This document shows positions 1 through 8,637 of a stretch of 64,000 bases of DNA, one piece after another. The notes beneath the pieces were generated by a model. It had not been told where the DNA came from. It saw only the letters and a program-made list of their open reading frames with translations, and ran no database searches. How positions within the stretch are numbered: the first letter of the stretch is position 1; each line of letters starts with the position of its first letter. Origin of the DNA: JTS-AC122 sp050246015 (lineage in GTDB: Bacteria > Planctomycetota > Phycisphaerae > Phycisphaerales > UBA1924); NCBI GenBank assembly GCA_050246015.1, contig JBFWWU010000006.1, forward strand, positions 62,001-126,000, given 5' to 3'. The translations under genes and the position numbers were made by a program.

Positions 1-52
1 GGGCGGGAAGACGCCGGGCAAGGGCCTGGTCAACGTGAATATCAAGGAGTGA
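1..52 (+). CDS. C-terminal end of a type IV pilus assembly protein, probably PilN (partial)
   Basis: Only the last 16 codons are inside the window; they read in frame from base 2 to a TGA at 50-52. The residues (ending VNVNIKE) are too few for a domain call. PilN is inferred from position: it lies 4 bases before pilO, and pilM-pilN-pilO-pilP is the usual gene order. The end of the upstream frame carries AAGGAG at 44-49, which serves as the Shine-Dalgarno of the next gene. Confidence 0.5.
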   Translation, partial: GGKTPGKGLVNVNIKE

Positions 53-56
53 GACG

Positions 57-596
57 ATGAGTTCCGCGATCCGCAAGGGTGTGTTCCTGTGCGTGCTGCT
101 GGCGATCGTCGTCGCGAGCTATTTCCTGGTGTTCAAGCCTACCAACGCGCGGATCACCAAGGCGCGCTCGGAGATCGAACAGAAGAACGCGCTGCTGGAC
201 AAACTGCGGCAGGCGACCGCGCGGCGGGATGACCTTGAGCGCGCCAACCAGCAGATCAAGGCGAGCATCGAGGAGATCCAGGCCCGGTTGCCATCGGGCA
301 AGGAGATGCCGGAGGTGCTGCGCCAGGTGACGACGCTGGCGGCGAAGACGGGGCTTGAGGTGCCGAAGTTCACGGCGTCGGACAAGCCGCTCACGGCCGG
401 GGTCGCGCTGGAGCAGCAGATCGACGTGGAGATCCACGGGGACTTCGACGGGTTCTACCAGTTCCTGCTGGAACTCGAACGGCTGCCGCGCATCACGCGC
501 ATCCCGGACCTGGACATCGCCCGCTCGAAGGACAGCGACGGGGCGATGGTCGCGAAGTTGAAACTGAGCATCTACTACGAGGATGGATACAAATGA
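57..596 (+). CDS. pilO: Type IV pilus inner-membrane platform protein PilO
   Basis: PilO pairs with PilN in the inner membrane and links the cytoplasmic ATPase/PilM ring to the PilP/secretin complex. The 179-residue protein has the expected build: a short cytoplasmic start, one membrane helix at about residues 8-27, a coiled coil at about 33-80 rich in Glu, Lys and Arg, then a ferredoxin-like periplasmic domain with the family-typical stretch around DFDGFYQFLLELERLPR. The ATG at 57 is preceded by AAGGAG at 44-49. The stop overlaps the next start as ATGA (593-596), so the two genes are probably translationally coupled. Family and context agree. Confidence 0.85.
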   Translation: MSSAIRKGVFLCVLLAIVVASYFLVFKPTNARITKARSEIEQKNALLDKLRQATARRDDLERANQQIKASIEEIQARLPSGKEMPEVLRQVTTLAAKTGLEVPKFTASDKPLTAGVALEQQIDVEIHGDFDGFYQFLLELERLPRITRIPDLDIARSKDSDGAMVAKLKLSIYYEDGYK

Positions 597-1315
597 GCAA
601 CCCTTCCAACTCGGTCGAATCACATGATCACGACACGCGCGAGGGCAAGGACGAGGCGCTCGCGGCGCTGCGCATGGACGCGCTGGGCGCCGGGGGGATG
701 GAGGCGTTCACCGAGGGCGCGCCGAAGAAGCGGGTGCCGGCGCACGTGATCATGCTCGGCGGGCTGGTGCTGGTCGCCGGCGGCGCGCTGATGGTCATGC
801 GGCACCTGGGGATGGGGCCGCTCAGCGCGTCGGGGGAGGTGAAGATCGATTACGAGACCAAGAACGTGGTGGTGGGCGACCACGAGCGCGTGCTGCGTGA
901 CCTCACGTCGAGCCACATCGAGCAGCAGGTGCCCAAGGAGCAGGTGCAGCGCAATCCGTTCCGGATCGCCGACAGCATGGGCGGACTCTTCAAGGGCGAG
1001 GACAAGCCGACGGAGGACCAGACCGAGCGCGAGCGCCGAGAGCAGGAGGAGCGGGAGCGGAAGGAGCGCGAGGCGCGGGTCGCGCTGCTCAAGAGCACGG
1101 CGGAGTCGCTGCGGGTGCACAGCATCCTGGGCGGCTCGCGTCCGATCGCTCGCATCAACGACGAGACAGTGCAGGTCGGCGACCTGGTCGCGGAACTCTT
1201 CCACGTGAAGTCGATCGAGGGGCGCACGGTGGAACTCGAAGCGGACGGCACGGTGTTCGTGCTGATGATGGACGAGCCGACGGGGGGGCTCAAGCCCAAG
1301 TCGCACAAGCCCTGA
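593..1315 (+). CDS. PilP/GspC-like type IV pilus periplasmic linker protein
   Basis: This 240-residue protein has an acidic cytoplasmic N-terminus, one membrane helix at about residues 50-70 (VIMLGGLVLVAGGALMVM) and a charged Glu/Arg segment at about 140-165. Its C-terminal beta domain (about 170-232) has a pattern of repeated 'GG..R.A.I' and 'V.VGD.V' motifs like the homology region of PilP and GspC. PilP normally connects PilN/PilO to the secretin; here it is membrane-anchored by a helix rather than a lipid, as GspC is. Position between pilO and the pilB/gspE ATPase supports the role. The family call is inferred from fold-like pattern and gene order. Confidence 0.6.
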   Translation: MSNPSNSVESHDHDTREGKDEALAALRMDALGAGGMEAFTEGAPKKRVPAHVIMLGGLVLVAGGALMVMRHLGMGPLSASGEVKIDYETKNVVVGDHERVLRDLTSSHIEQQVPKEQVQRNPFRIADSMGGLFKGEDKPTEDQTERERREQEERERKEREARVALLKSTAESLRVHSILGGSRPIARINDETVQVGDLVAELFHVKSIEGRTVELEADGTVFVLMMDEPTGGLKPKSHKP

Positions 1316-1366
1316 GCCGGGCGTCAACCGTTGTGTTCTCCTAACCCGACACCCGAGGAAGCGCGA

Positions 1367-3433
1367 GTGGGCAAGTTCGACATCGACGACATACTGAACA
1401 ACCTCGCCGGGGACGAGCCGGAAGAGAGCGGTTCGGGCGGCGAGCCCGGCAAGTCGGAGAAGCCCGCGTCGCGCAAGCGCAAGGACTATTCCGGCGAGGA
1501 GCGTCGCCGGCACACGATCGACAAGGCCGAGAAGAGTTTCACGACGCTGCCGTCGGTGCCGAGCGGGCAGCGTTCGTTCAGTGAGAACATCCGTGTCGAG
1601 AACGATCCGTCGGTGCCGGTGAAGCCGCTGTCGGCGGATGCCGGCGCGCTGCCGATCACGATCGTGCATGTGCCCAAGCGCGGGGCGATGGCGCTGTTGC
1701 ACGCGGATCCGGTTGAGGCGCTCACGTCGGCCAGCGCGGTGACGGCGCCGCAACTCGGCGCGGCGCAGCAGGTGCTCAAGTCGTCGCCCGGGCGGCGCCT
1801 GGTCGATGTGCTGCTGGAGCAGGGGGGCGACGAAGCATCGATCCAAGCGGTCGTCGCCGGGCTGGCCCGGCTCGACTTCGAGCGGATCGACTTCGAAAAG
1901 GGCCTGGAGGGCGGGGTGGACGGGAAGTTGCTGCAGCGCCTGACGGTGGAGCACTGCAAGGAATGCCAGGTCGTCCCGATCCGCGTGGAGGGCGAGGCGT
2001 CGCTGGGCGCCCGGCGGCTGGTCGTGGGGATGGTCAGCCCGAACGATCCGTTCGCGGTGGACGAACTGAAACGGCGCCTGGGCATGCCGATGATCAAGGT
2101 GGTGGTCGTGACGCCCGGCGACGTGAAGTTGGCGATGGACCTCATCGGGCAGAGCGAGGCGGCTGAATCCGCGGAAGACCTGTCGGCGCTGCTGGCGGAC
2201 GTGGACGAAAGCGACGTCGAAGTCGAGAAGGTGCAGAGCCAGGACGAGGTGGACCTGGAGAAGGCCGGCGCGGAGTCGCCGGTAATCCGGTACGTGAACT
2301 TCATCATCCAGAACGCGGTGAAGGAGGGGGCGTCGGACATCCACATCGAGCCGTGCGAGAAGAAGGTGAAGATCCGCTTCCGGATCGACGGGAACCTGTT
2401 CGAGAGCATGTCGCGTCCGGCCTCGATGGCGGCGGCGATCACGTCGCGCCTGAAGATCATGGCGAACCTGGACATCTCCGAGCGGCGGGTCCCGCAGGAC
2501 GGCCGCATCCGCTGCACCGTCCAGGGACGCAAGTTGGACCTGCGCGTCTCGACGCTGCCGAACTCGTACGGCGAGAAGACGGTGATGCGTATCCTCGATA
2601 CGCGGTCGATCAACGTGCAGCTTGAAGACCTCGGTTTCGACGAGAACACGCTGACGATCTGGAAACGGGCGATCGACGAGCCGCACGGCATCGTGCTGGT
2701 CACGGGTCCGACCGGCTCCGGAAAGACGACGACGCTGTACGCGTCGCTGAAGCAGCTCGATAAGACGACGATGAACGTCTCGACCGTCGAAGACCCGATC
2801 GAGTATCACCTGGATGGGATCACGCAGACGCAGACGCACGAGAAGATCGGGATGACGTTCGCCAAGGCTCTCAAGGCGCTGCTGCGTCAGGACCCCGACG
2901 TGATCATGCTGGGCGAGATCCGCGATCACGAGACCGCGCACACGGCGGTGCAGGCCGCGCTCACGGGGCACCTGGTGCTCTCGACGCTGCACACCAACGA
3001 CGCGCCGAGCTCGATCACGCGCCTGATCAACATCGGGCTCGAGCCGTTCCTGATCGGCGCCGCGATCCGGGCGGTGCTGGCGCAGCGGCTGCTGCGTCGC
3101 CTGTGCGTGCATTGCCGGAAGCAGGAAGCGCCATCCGACGAGCGCGGGGAGTTTCTGTCGATGCTGGGGATGGACGCGAGCACGGTGTGGGTGCACGCGG
3201 GGTGCGAGAAATGCCGCAACCGAGGCTATACGGGGCGTGTGGGCATCTATGAACTGCTGTCGATCGACGATCAGCTCCGCGACATCATCGCGCGGAATCC
3301 CAACGTAGCGGAGTTCAAGCGCGTGTGCATCGAGCGCGGCATGCAGACGCTGCGCCAGGACGGACTGGCCAAGGCCGCGAAGGGAATGACGAGCGTGGAG
3401 GAAGTCCTTCGAGCCACCGAGTCCGGGCACTGA
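1367..3433 (+). CDS. GspE/PilB-type assembly ATPase of the type IV pilus / type II secretion system
   Basis: This hexameric cytoplasmic ATPase drives pilus or pseudopilus extension. The 688-residue product has an N-terminal T2SSE-type domain, a Walker A motif GPTGSGKT at about residues 447-454, an Asp box, a Walker B VIMLGEIRD at about 512-520, a His box around GHLVLSTLHTND, and two CxxC pairs (about 579 and 613) that form the zinc site of the family. I place the start at GTG 1367: AGGAA at 1356-1360 lies 6 bases upstream. The frame also opens further upstream at TTG 1331 with no ribosome site. The N-terminal ~100 residues are Ser/Glu/Lys-rich and look disordered. The gene ends the pilus operon and faces the next gene tail to tail, 24 bases apart. 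Confidence 0.93.
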   Translation: MGKFDIDDILNNLAGDEPEESGSGGEPGKSEKPASRKRKDYSGEERRRHTIDKAEKSFTTLPSVPSGQRSFSENIRVENDPSVPVKPLSADAGALPITIVHVPKRGAMALLHADPVEALTSASAVTAPQLGAAQQVLKSSPGRRLVDVLLEQGGDEASIQAVVAGLARLDFERIDFEKGLEGGVDGKLLQRLTVEHCKECQVVPIRVEGEASLGARRLVVGMVSPNDPFAVDELKRRLGMPMIKVVVVTPGDVKLAMDLIGQSEAAESAEDLSALLADVDESDVEVEKVQSQDEVDLEKAGAESPVIRYVNFIIQNAVKEGASDIHIEPCEKKVKIRFRIDGNLFESMSRPASMAAAITSRLKIMANLDISERRVPQDGRIRCTVQGRKLDLRVSTLPNSYGEKTVMRILDTRSINVQLEDLGFDENTLTIWKRAIDEPHGIVLVTGPTGSGKTTTLYASLKQLDKTTMNVSTVEDPIEYHLDGITQTQTHEKIGMTFAKALKALLRQDPDVIMLGEIRDHETAHTAVQAALTGHLVLSTLHTNDAPSSITRLINIGLEPFLIGAAIRAVLAQRLLRRLCVHCRKQEAPSDERGEFLSMLGMDASTVWVHAGCEKCRNRGYTGRVGIYELLSIDDQLRDIIARNPNVAEFKRVCIERGMQTLRQDGLAKAAKGMTSVEEVLRATESGH

Positions 3434-3457
3434 GCCGGCCGGGGCGTGTTCGAGGGG

Positions 3458-4618
3458 CTATTCGATGAGCCGGAAGCGATCGGGGACGCGCGGGATGAGG
3501 ACGAGCATCGCCCGGGAGGGTTGTTCGGCGCGCCATGGGGCCCGCGATGTTGGATTCGGGTTCGACCGCGTCGGCGGGCGAACCCCGCCGCGGGTCATGA
3601 GCAGTTCTCCGATGGTCATCACAGCGGCCTCCGGCGGTCCGACGCCGCTCGGGTCGCCCGGCGTGCCGGGCGTGGCGCTGTCACGGCTGCCGGGGTGACG
3701 CACGACTTCGCCCAGGCCGGGGAGGACCTCGTCGCCGTCGGCCAGCGGCGCCCGCGGGTCGGTCGCGGCATGCTGCTGATCGGCGTGTGCGGTGGAGGTC
3801 GCATCCCGTGCCGGCTCGGGGTCGGTCGTCGCGTGGTCGCTGGGAACGTCGTCGCCCCCGCCCCACGGCGCGCCGGGCTTGTAGGGAAGGAGCACGAGCG
3901 CGCTTCCTTCGGTGACGGTCAGTTCGGCGAGCAAGCGGCGAAAGACGAGCCCCGCGCCGAGTGCATCGGTCGTGTCAAGCGGCGCCATGGACAAGGCGGG
4001 CCGATTGACGGCGTCTTCTTTGTGCTGGATCAGCAGTTCGATGTGCAAGACAGCGGCCGGCGCCTGATCAGGCTCCGACGGTGCGACGGGGACGGGGATG
4101 GTCCAGCAGCGAGTGAGCAGGCGCAATCGGCCCGGTCCCAGCGCGAGCCGACCTGAATCCAGGGCCAGGGTCCGAGTGCCGGTCCAGGGGGGGCCGGTGA
4201 GGCAATCCGTCCATGTGGTCGCTTCGCCCAGCCATTGTCGCTGGACGGCTCCGACCGTTGCGAGTTCGTGCTGCACGAGGTCCAACTGATCCATCGGAAT
4301 GGAGACGATGCGGACGCCGTTGGCCTCCCAGAGCGCGGCAACAGCGGGGTCCATGGGAAGCGGCCTGGGCAGATAGGGCGCGAGTACACGGCTGATGTCT
4401 TCGTCTGAACTCGACACGATCCACGAAGCCGCTTCGAGTCCGTTCTGGGCGGTTTCGACCGGTCGTGCGGCCAGGTCCGAGGGGGCCCTTGCTGATAATC
4501 CAGGGTCGTCGGCGCCGGGCTGGGGCCGGAGTCCTTTTCTTCCAGCGCAGGAAGCCAGCGCGCCGCTCGCCGCCAGCGCCAGAAGCAGCGCCGCCAAGGG
4601 GCGTCGCGAGGGCTGCAT
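3458..4618 (-). CDS. Hypothetical exported lipoprotein
   Basis: I do not recognise a family. The 386-residue product from ATG 4618 begins with a lipoprotein signal: Arg-Arg, a hydrophobic run LAALLLALAASGA, then the lipobox LASC. The frame opens at 4642, but the start at 4618 gives the better signal peptide. The middle (about 60-250) looks like a folded domain with several Trp residues; from about 250 the chain becomes rich in Gly, Asp, Pro and Ala, probably disordered, and ends in a basic hydrophobic stretch AMLVLIPRVPDRFRLIE. It is the last gene of a run of exported-protein genes on this strand. Confidence 0.7.
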   Translation of the reverse strand: MQPSRRPLAALLLALAASGALASCAGRKGLRPQPGADDPGLSARAPSDLAARPVETAQNGLEAASWIVSSSDEDISRVLAPYLPRPLPMDPAVAALWEANGVRIVSIPMDQLDLVQHELATVGAVQRQWLGEATTWTDCLTGPPWTGTRTLALDSGRLALGPGRLRLLTRCWTIPVPVAPSEPDQAPAAVLHIELLIQHKEDAVNRPALSMAPLDTTDALGAGLVFRRLLAELTVTEGSALVLLPYKPGAPWGGGDDVPSDHATTDPEPARDATSTAHADQQHAATDPRAPLADGDEVLPGLGEVVRHPGSRDSATPGTPGDPSGVGPPEAAVMTIGELLMTRGGVRPPTRSNPNPTSRAPWRAEQPSRAMLVLIPRVPDRFRLIE

Positions 4619-4703
4619 CGAGGTGGCCGGCGCGGAGTTCATCTGGGGGCAGATGATAAGTTCGCCGCGACACCGGCACGTGTTGCAAGGAAGCGGGCCG
4701 CGG

Positions 4704-6311
4704 TCAGCGGATGCCGGACCCGGGGATGGAGAGCCCGACCCGGTACAGGCCGGTCCGAGCGGTCAGGTAGAGCGTCTTGCCGTCGGGTCCGCCCCAGGCC
4801 ATGTTGGCGGGGAGTTCGGGGCACTTGAGGGTGCCCAGGTGCACACCGGCGGGGGAGATGATCCACACGCCCCCGGGGCCGGAGGAGTAGATGTTTCCCT
4901 GCTGATCGACCTTCAGGCCGTCGAGGGCTTCGGCGCCGGGTGCGCGGGTCATGTCGAAGAAGACCTCGCCGGTGGAGAGGGTCGCGTCGTCGCCCACGGC
5001 GTAGCGCATGATGATCTTCCGGGCATCGTCCCAGTTCGAGACGTACAGGAACTTCTCATCGGGCGCGAAGGCGATGCCGTTGGGACCCTTGAGGTCGTTC
5101 GAGACCAATCGCAGCGCGTCGTCCTTGAGCGAGTAGACGCCGGTGTACGGCGATTCACGCGCCGGGTCGTCATAGACCTTCGGGAGACCGAATGGCGGAT
5201 CGGTGAAGAAGAGCGCGCCGTCGGAGCGGTAGACGAGGTCGTTGGGGCTATTGAGGCGCTTGCCGTCGAAGGCATCGGCGAGGACGGTGACCTGCCCGTT
5301 TCGTTCCAGGCGCGAGACGCGCCGGTTGCCGTGCTCGCAGATGGTCAGGCGACCGTGAGGGTCGATGGCCAGGCCGTTGGAACCCGGCTGGTGGTACCGG
5401 CCGATATCGGCGCCCGCGTAGCCGCTCTTGGTGCGGTAGATGGAGACCTCGCCGGTCGCGGGGTCGAAGCGGTGGATGACATTCTGGTTGGGATCGCTGA
5501 AGAGGAGGTAGCCGTCGGGGTGCCAGACGGGGCCCTCGGTGAAGGCAAAGCCGGTGGCGAGGCGTTCCAGCCGCGCGTCCCGGGGCACAATCTGATCGAT
5601 GGCGGGATCGATGCGTTCGACTTCGAGCGGCACGGCGGCGCCCGGCGTCGCCCGTCCCGGCTTGTAGAAGTCCAGCGTGGCGGACCGGATCCACACATAG
5701 TTCTTCGGGGGGTCCGAGAGTGGCCCGTTCGCCGCGAGCACCGCGAGTTCGATCTTCTCGCCGGGTGTTGCGCTACTCGTCAGCAGCACCCGGTTTGGCG
5801 CATTCCAACCCCTGACCATCGGGCCGCCGGTTTGTCCCAGGACCTGCGGCAGCGTGTGATTCACCCAGATTTCGGCGTAGTCGTCCACGACGATCTCGAA
5901 ATAGACGCTCGCGCCGGCGACATCCAGAGAGCCGACGGTTCGTGGTATCGTGAACTCGAAGCAGTACCATCCCATGCTCAAGAGTCCGGCGGTGCGTCGG
6001 ACGTCGAGGGATTCAGGGTCGAGCAGTTGCCAACCGGGCCCGGTTGAGCCCTCGCGGCCCGCTTTGGGCGTGATGTCTCGCGTTCGGTTCACCGGGCCCG
6101 ACGGCATGCGGTCCGGCCCGGGATCGCGGTGGGCGGCGTCGATGATCTCGACATCGTGGAAACGCCACTGACCGCGGACGATGGCGACCGCGCTCGACTG
6201 GCTGAGATCGACGATGGCGTCGGGGACCGGGGGCGATTGCGTCTGGGCATGCACCCAAAGGGGGAGCATCAGGGCGGCGTTCGCAAATGCAATGGTGAGT
6301 GCGGTTTTCAT
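4704..6311 (-). CDS. Exported SMP-30/gluconolactonase-family protein with N-terminal jelly-roll domain
   Basis: The product (535 residues from ATG 6311) has a clear signal peptide, MKTALTIAFANAALMLPLWVHA. Residues about 30-225 look like a galactose-binding jelly-roll domain (WYCFEFTIP, YFEIVVDDYAEIWVN). Residues about 235-530 form a six-bladed SMP-30/gluconolactonase propeller, with the typical 'FTEGPVW...LLFSD' first blade, the 'GSNGLAID' segment and the metal-binding 'NSPNDLVY.SDGALFFTDP' motif. The family hydrolyses sugar or aromatic lactones using a divalent metal. The exact substrate is unknown; export suggests an extracytoplasmic sugar lactone. The frame opens 111 bases upstream but that part lacks a signal. 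Confidence 0.85.
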   Translation of the reverse strand: MKTALTIAFANAALMLPLWVHAQTQSPPVPDAIVDLSQSSAVAIVRGQWRFHDVEIIDAAHRDPGPDRMPSGPVNRTRDITPKAGREGSTGPGWQLLDPESLDVRRTAGLLSMGWYCFEFTIPRTVGSLDVAGASVYFEIVVDDYAEIWVNHTLPQVLGQTGGPMVRGWNAPNRVLLTSSATPGEKIELAVLAANGPLSDPPKNYVWIRSATLDFYKPGRATPGAAVPLEVERIDPAIDQIVPRDARLERLATGFAFTEGPVWHPDGYLLFSDPNQNVIHRFDPATGEVSIYRTKSGYAGADIGRYHQPGSNGLAIDPHGRLTICEHGNRRVSRLERNGQVTVLADAFDGKRLNSPNDLVYRSDGALFFTDPPFGLPKVYDDPARESPYTGVYSLKDDALRLVSNDLKGPNGIAFAPDEKFLYVSNWDDARKIIMRYAVGDDATLSTGEVFFDMTRAPGAEALDGLKVDQQGNIYSSGPGGVWIISPAGVHLGTLKCPELPANMAWGGPDGKTLYLTARTGLYRVGLSIPGSGIR

Positions 6312-6440
6312 GTGGGTCGGTTCACGTGCGAGCGCGTCGGTGGCGCCGGTACCGTAGAGGGCGCGCCGGGGTTGATGCGTCTGCGGGGATCGATGGTCGG
6401 ATGATCGTGCGAATCCGGGCATGGAGGACCGCGGCGGCGA

Positions 6441-7346
6441 TCAGTGACACGTCCGCGCCACCAGGTGCGGCCAGTTGTGATCGGCCTTGACGAGGTTGGC
6501 GGGCGCGTTCTGGTTGAACAGCCGATACGCCTCGTCGGTATGCTGGAGCACAAGCCGTCCGTCGATGATCTGGAAGAGGTTGACGTTGACGGGCGAGACC
6601 TTGTTGATCGAGGCGGCGTAGCCACAGAACCCGCCGAACTGCGGGGCGTATTTCTCGGGGTTCGCGTCGAACATCTGCTTGTGGGCGGCGGAGGCGAAGT
6701 GGTACGTTGCGCCGCGATACGTTGACGCCAGGGCGGGATCGCCCTTGATCGCCTTGCCGTCGGTGAAATATGCCACCGGGTCGTGTCCTTCGAGCGCCAC
6801 GCCGTCCCGGTCGATATTGACGAGCGTCTTGGGCGGCGCGCCGTGCTGATCGACGAGCCCGGGCCAGTTGGCGTCGGCGCTCACGAGGGAGTTCTTCGGG
6901 TCCTTGTGCCAGAGGTCCCAGGCCTTCTGGTTGTGCTGGAGGATGAGCCGGCCATCGACGATGTCCCACCATTCCGGGCCGATGGGTGAGATCTTCTTGA
7001 TCGAGGCGGCGTACGCGCACCATCCGCCGAACTGGGGCTCGTACTTGGCCGGATCCGCGTCGAACAACTGCTTGTGTGCCGCGCTGGCGAAGTGATAGAT
7101 CGCGCCGTTGTGGACGCTCATGTATTCGTGCGACCCCATCACGGGTTTGGCATCGGTGAAGTACGCCACCGGGTCATAGCCCATGAGGATGACACCGTCG
7201 TCATCCACGTTCGGGTAGATCTTCGGACCCGTTCGAGCGGCGATGGCCGACTCGCCGTCGATCGTGACGCAGTGCGAAGCGTGCTCGCTGCATCCGGTCA
7301 GCGTCGCGGCGGCGATAATCGAGATAGCAATGGGAAGCGATTTCAT
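6441..7346 (-). CDS. Lipoprotein with two tandem YHS domains
   Basis: The 301-residue protein starts with a lipoprotein signal (lipobox LTGC, lipidated Cys19). It then carries two near-identical YHS-type units at about residues 58-150 and 188-280. Each reads '[YH]DPVAYFTD.K', then 'YHFASAAHKQ.FDA.P.KY.PQFGG.C.YAAS', then a 'DGRL.LQH' close. YHS units are small, often metal-associated modules. The duplication is obvious by eye. Function is unknown; a role in periplasmic metal or haem handling would fit the HbpS-like neighbour upstream, but that is inference. Confidence 0.8.
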   Translation of the reverse strand: MKSLPIAISIIAAATLTGCSEHASHCVTIDGESAIAARTGPKIYPNVDDDGVILMGYDPVAYFTDAKPVMGSHEYMSVHNGAIYHFASAAHKQLFDADPAKYEPQFGGWCAYAASIKKISPIGPEWWDIVDGRLILQHNQKAWDLWHKDPKNSLVSADANWPGLVDQHGAPPKTLVNIDRDGVALEGHDPVAYFTDGKAIKGDPALASTYRGATYHFASAAHKQMFDANPEKYAPQFGGFCGYAASINKVSPVNVNLFQIIDGRLVLQHTDEAYRLFNQNAPANLVKADHNWPHLVARTCH

Positions 7347-7483
7347 GTGCAGGTTCCTGAGTTGATGAGCATGTCGTCGCGCGGCGCTGGCGCGCGACGA
7401 CGGCCGGGTTCGTTTGCCGTAAGAGACGGGTGCTGGCGCGATTCGCCGAATGCACCGCGTCGTCGCGGCCGCGACGATCGAGC

Positions 7484-8053
7484 CTACTTGCCGCTGGAGG
7501 AATCACTGGGATGTGACGAGCCGAGCGCGGCGGCCCCGGTCATCGCGATGTCCTCGTCCTGGTTCGCGCTGGCGGCGCCGCTGACGCCGACGGCTCCAAC
7601 GACCTGTCCGTCGATGATGACCGGGACTCCGCCTCGGAGCGGGGTAAAACTGGTGGCGTCGAGCAGGGCGTAGCGCCCGCCGTTGATGGAATCTTCGAAC
7701 GCGGCGGTGGGTTTCTTGAAGATCGCCGCGGTCCGGGCCTTGCCGATGGACACCTCGGCGCCGGCGGCGAAGCTCCCGTCGGCGCGCTGGAAGCACAGCA
7801 GGAACCCCGCGTCATCGACCACCGCGATCGAGGGCGACGCGCCCTTGTGCGAGGCATCATCGGCGGCGGCTTTCAATACCGCCATCGCCCCTTCGAGCGT
7901 GAGCGATCGCTTCAGCGCCGTCGTTCCCAGAGCGGGCGACATCGCCGACTCCAGCGCTCGCGGCGGCGTGGCATCATGTTCGGCCAAGCCTCCACCATGC
8001 AACGCCCCGAGTGCACCGATACCCATCACGCCGATCCACAGCGCGGTTCGCAT
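7484..8053 (-). CDS. Exported HbpS/GlcG-family (haem-degrading-type) protein
   Basis: The 189-residue product has an N-terminal hydrophobic signal (MRTALWIGVMGIGALGALHGG) and a GlcG/HbpS domain: 'IAVVDDAGFLLCFQRADG', 'KARTAAIF..PTAAFEDSI', 'LRGGVPVIIDGQVVGAVGVSGA...QDEDIA..GAAAL'. Members include Streptomyces HbpS (haem binding) and GlcG of unknown role. ATG 8053 is chosen over the in-frame ATG at 8077 because GAAAGGA sits 5 bases before it. Short Lys-Ser C-terminus. It is first in the -strand run leading to the YHS and lactonase genes and has a 137-base gap after it. Confidence 0.85.
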   Translation of the reverse strand: MRTALWIGVMGIGALGALHGGGLAEHDATPPRALESAMSPALGTTALKRSLTLEGAMAVLKAAADDASHKGASPSIAVVDDAGFLLCFQRADGSFAAGAEVSIGKARTAAIFKKPTAAFEDSINGGRYALLDATSFTPLRGGVPVIIDGQVVGAVGVSGAASANQDEDIAMTGAAALGSSHPSDSSSGK

Positions 8054-8157
8054 TACGTTCCTTTCGTTATTCGTCATCGAGTCTTCTGATGGCGGCTGAT
8101 GTGATGCTCAAACCTGAAGCACGTTACATCCACGAAGGGTTACAGCAGCGCGGACGG

Positions 8158-8192
8158 CAAAAACAAACGACCCCCGATCGTCAGATCGAGGG
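8158..8192 (-). terminator. Intrinsic (rho-independent) terminator
   Basis: Read on the - strand: stem CCCTCGATC / GATCGGGGG (9 pairs, one G-U), loop TGAC, then TCGTTTGTTTTT. It ends whatever transcript runs leftwards through 8300-8200 and separates it from the HbpS-like gene that starts at 8053. Confidence 0.8.
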
Positions 8193-8303
8193 CCGTAGGA
8201 GCTAAGTCCTTTGCGGGCTGCGAAGATCGCAACTCCGTCGAGTCTGCGATTAGGAACGCAGCCCCTTGGTACAGTCTGAATGCTTCACTGGATCACCTCC
8301 ATT
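8158..8303 (-). ncRNA. Candidate small structured RNA or leader-peptide attenuator
   Basis: On the - strand a 10-base match to the 16S anti-Shine-Dalgarno complement (GGAGGTGATC, 8292-8301) is followed by a GTG at 8287-8289 and a 12-codon frame ending TAA. A long hairpin follows at 8215-8264: outer stem GGGCTGCG/CGCAGCCC (8 pairs), inner stem ATCGCA/TGCGAT plus ACTC/GAGT with a GACG loop. The intrinsic terminator at 8158-8192 closes the unit. A further GCTCC-GAAA-GGAGC hairpin lies at about 8313-8326. It matches no RNA family I can name (not tmRNA, SRP RNA, RNase P RNA or 6S by the motifs I know). It may be a processed 3' RNA of the metal-transport transcript or an attenuator for the gene at 8053. 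Confidence 0.45.
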
Positions 8304-8637
8304 TCAAGAGTGCTCCTTTCGGAGCGACCTGCCAAGCCGACGCGGCCTTCTGTACAGACCGCCGCAAGGCTCCATCCCGCGGGCCGTCACCCGCGGCTCA
8401 ACGCGCCGCCCATCGAGGTACCTGACGGGGGCTCGTCGACTCCGGCTCGTCCGGGCCGTGCGTGGTTCTCACGCCGTGCCGCGGGCGTCCGTTGTCGATA
8501 TTGACACTACGAATACCATCGGAAAAAGTTGCAACGTGGATTCAGAAAAACTGGTGGTGCGACCGAGAATCCTTGCGAACGCGTGGCGAACTCGTCGGAG
8601 TCATTGAACGGCGCGCCCGCATGACCGCCGCCCGCGT
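8304..8637. other. Intergenic stretch without a supported gene
   Basis: No frame here has a start, ribosome site and family resemblance. It holds GC-rich inverted repeats, for example CCGCGGG/CCCGCGG around 8378-8397 and the GAAA-tetraloop hairpin near 8320, read most naturally as upstream parts of the structured - strand transcript. The part from 8500 to 8560 is AT-richer. Confidence 0.5.

Noticed and set aside
620..3430. 936-residue - strand open frame opposite the pilus genes
   Set aside because: Arg/His/Leu-rich antisense of the PilP-like and GspE/PilB genes; a by-product of high GC at third positions.
8290..8301. + strand TGGATCACCTCC identical to the 16S rRNA 3' end
   Set aside because: Flanking bases do not match 16S helix 45 or the rRNA spacer, so it is not a rRNA fragment; read better as a strong Shine-Dalgarno on the - strand.
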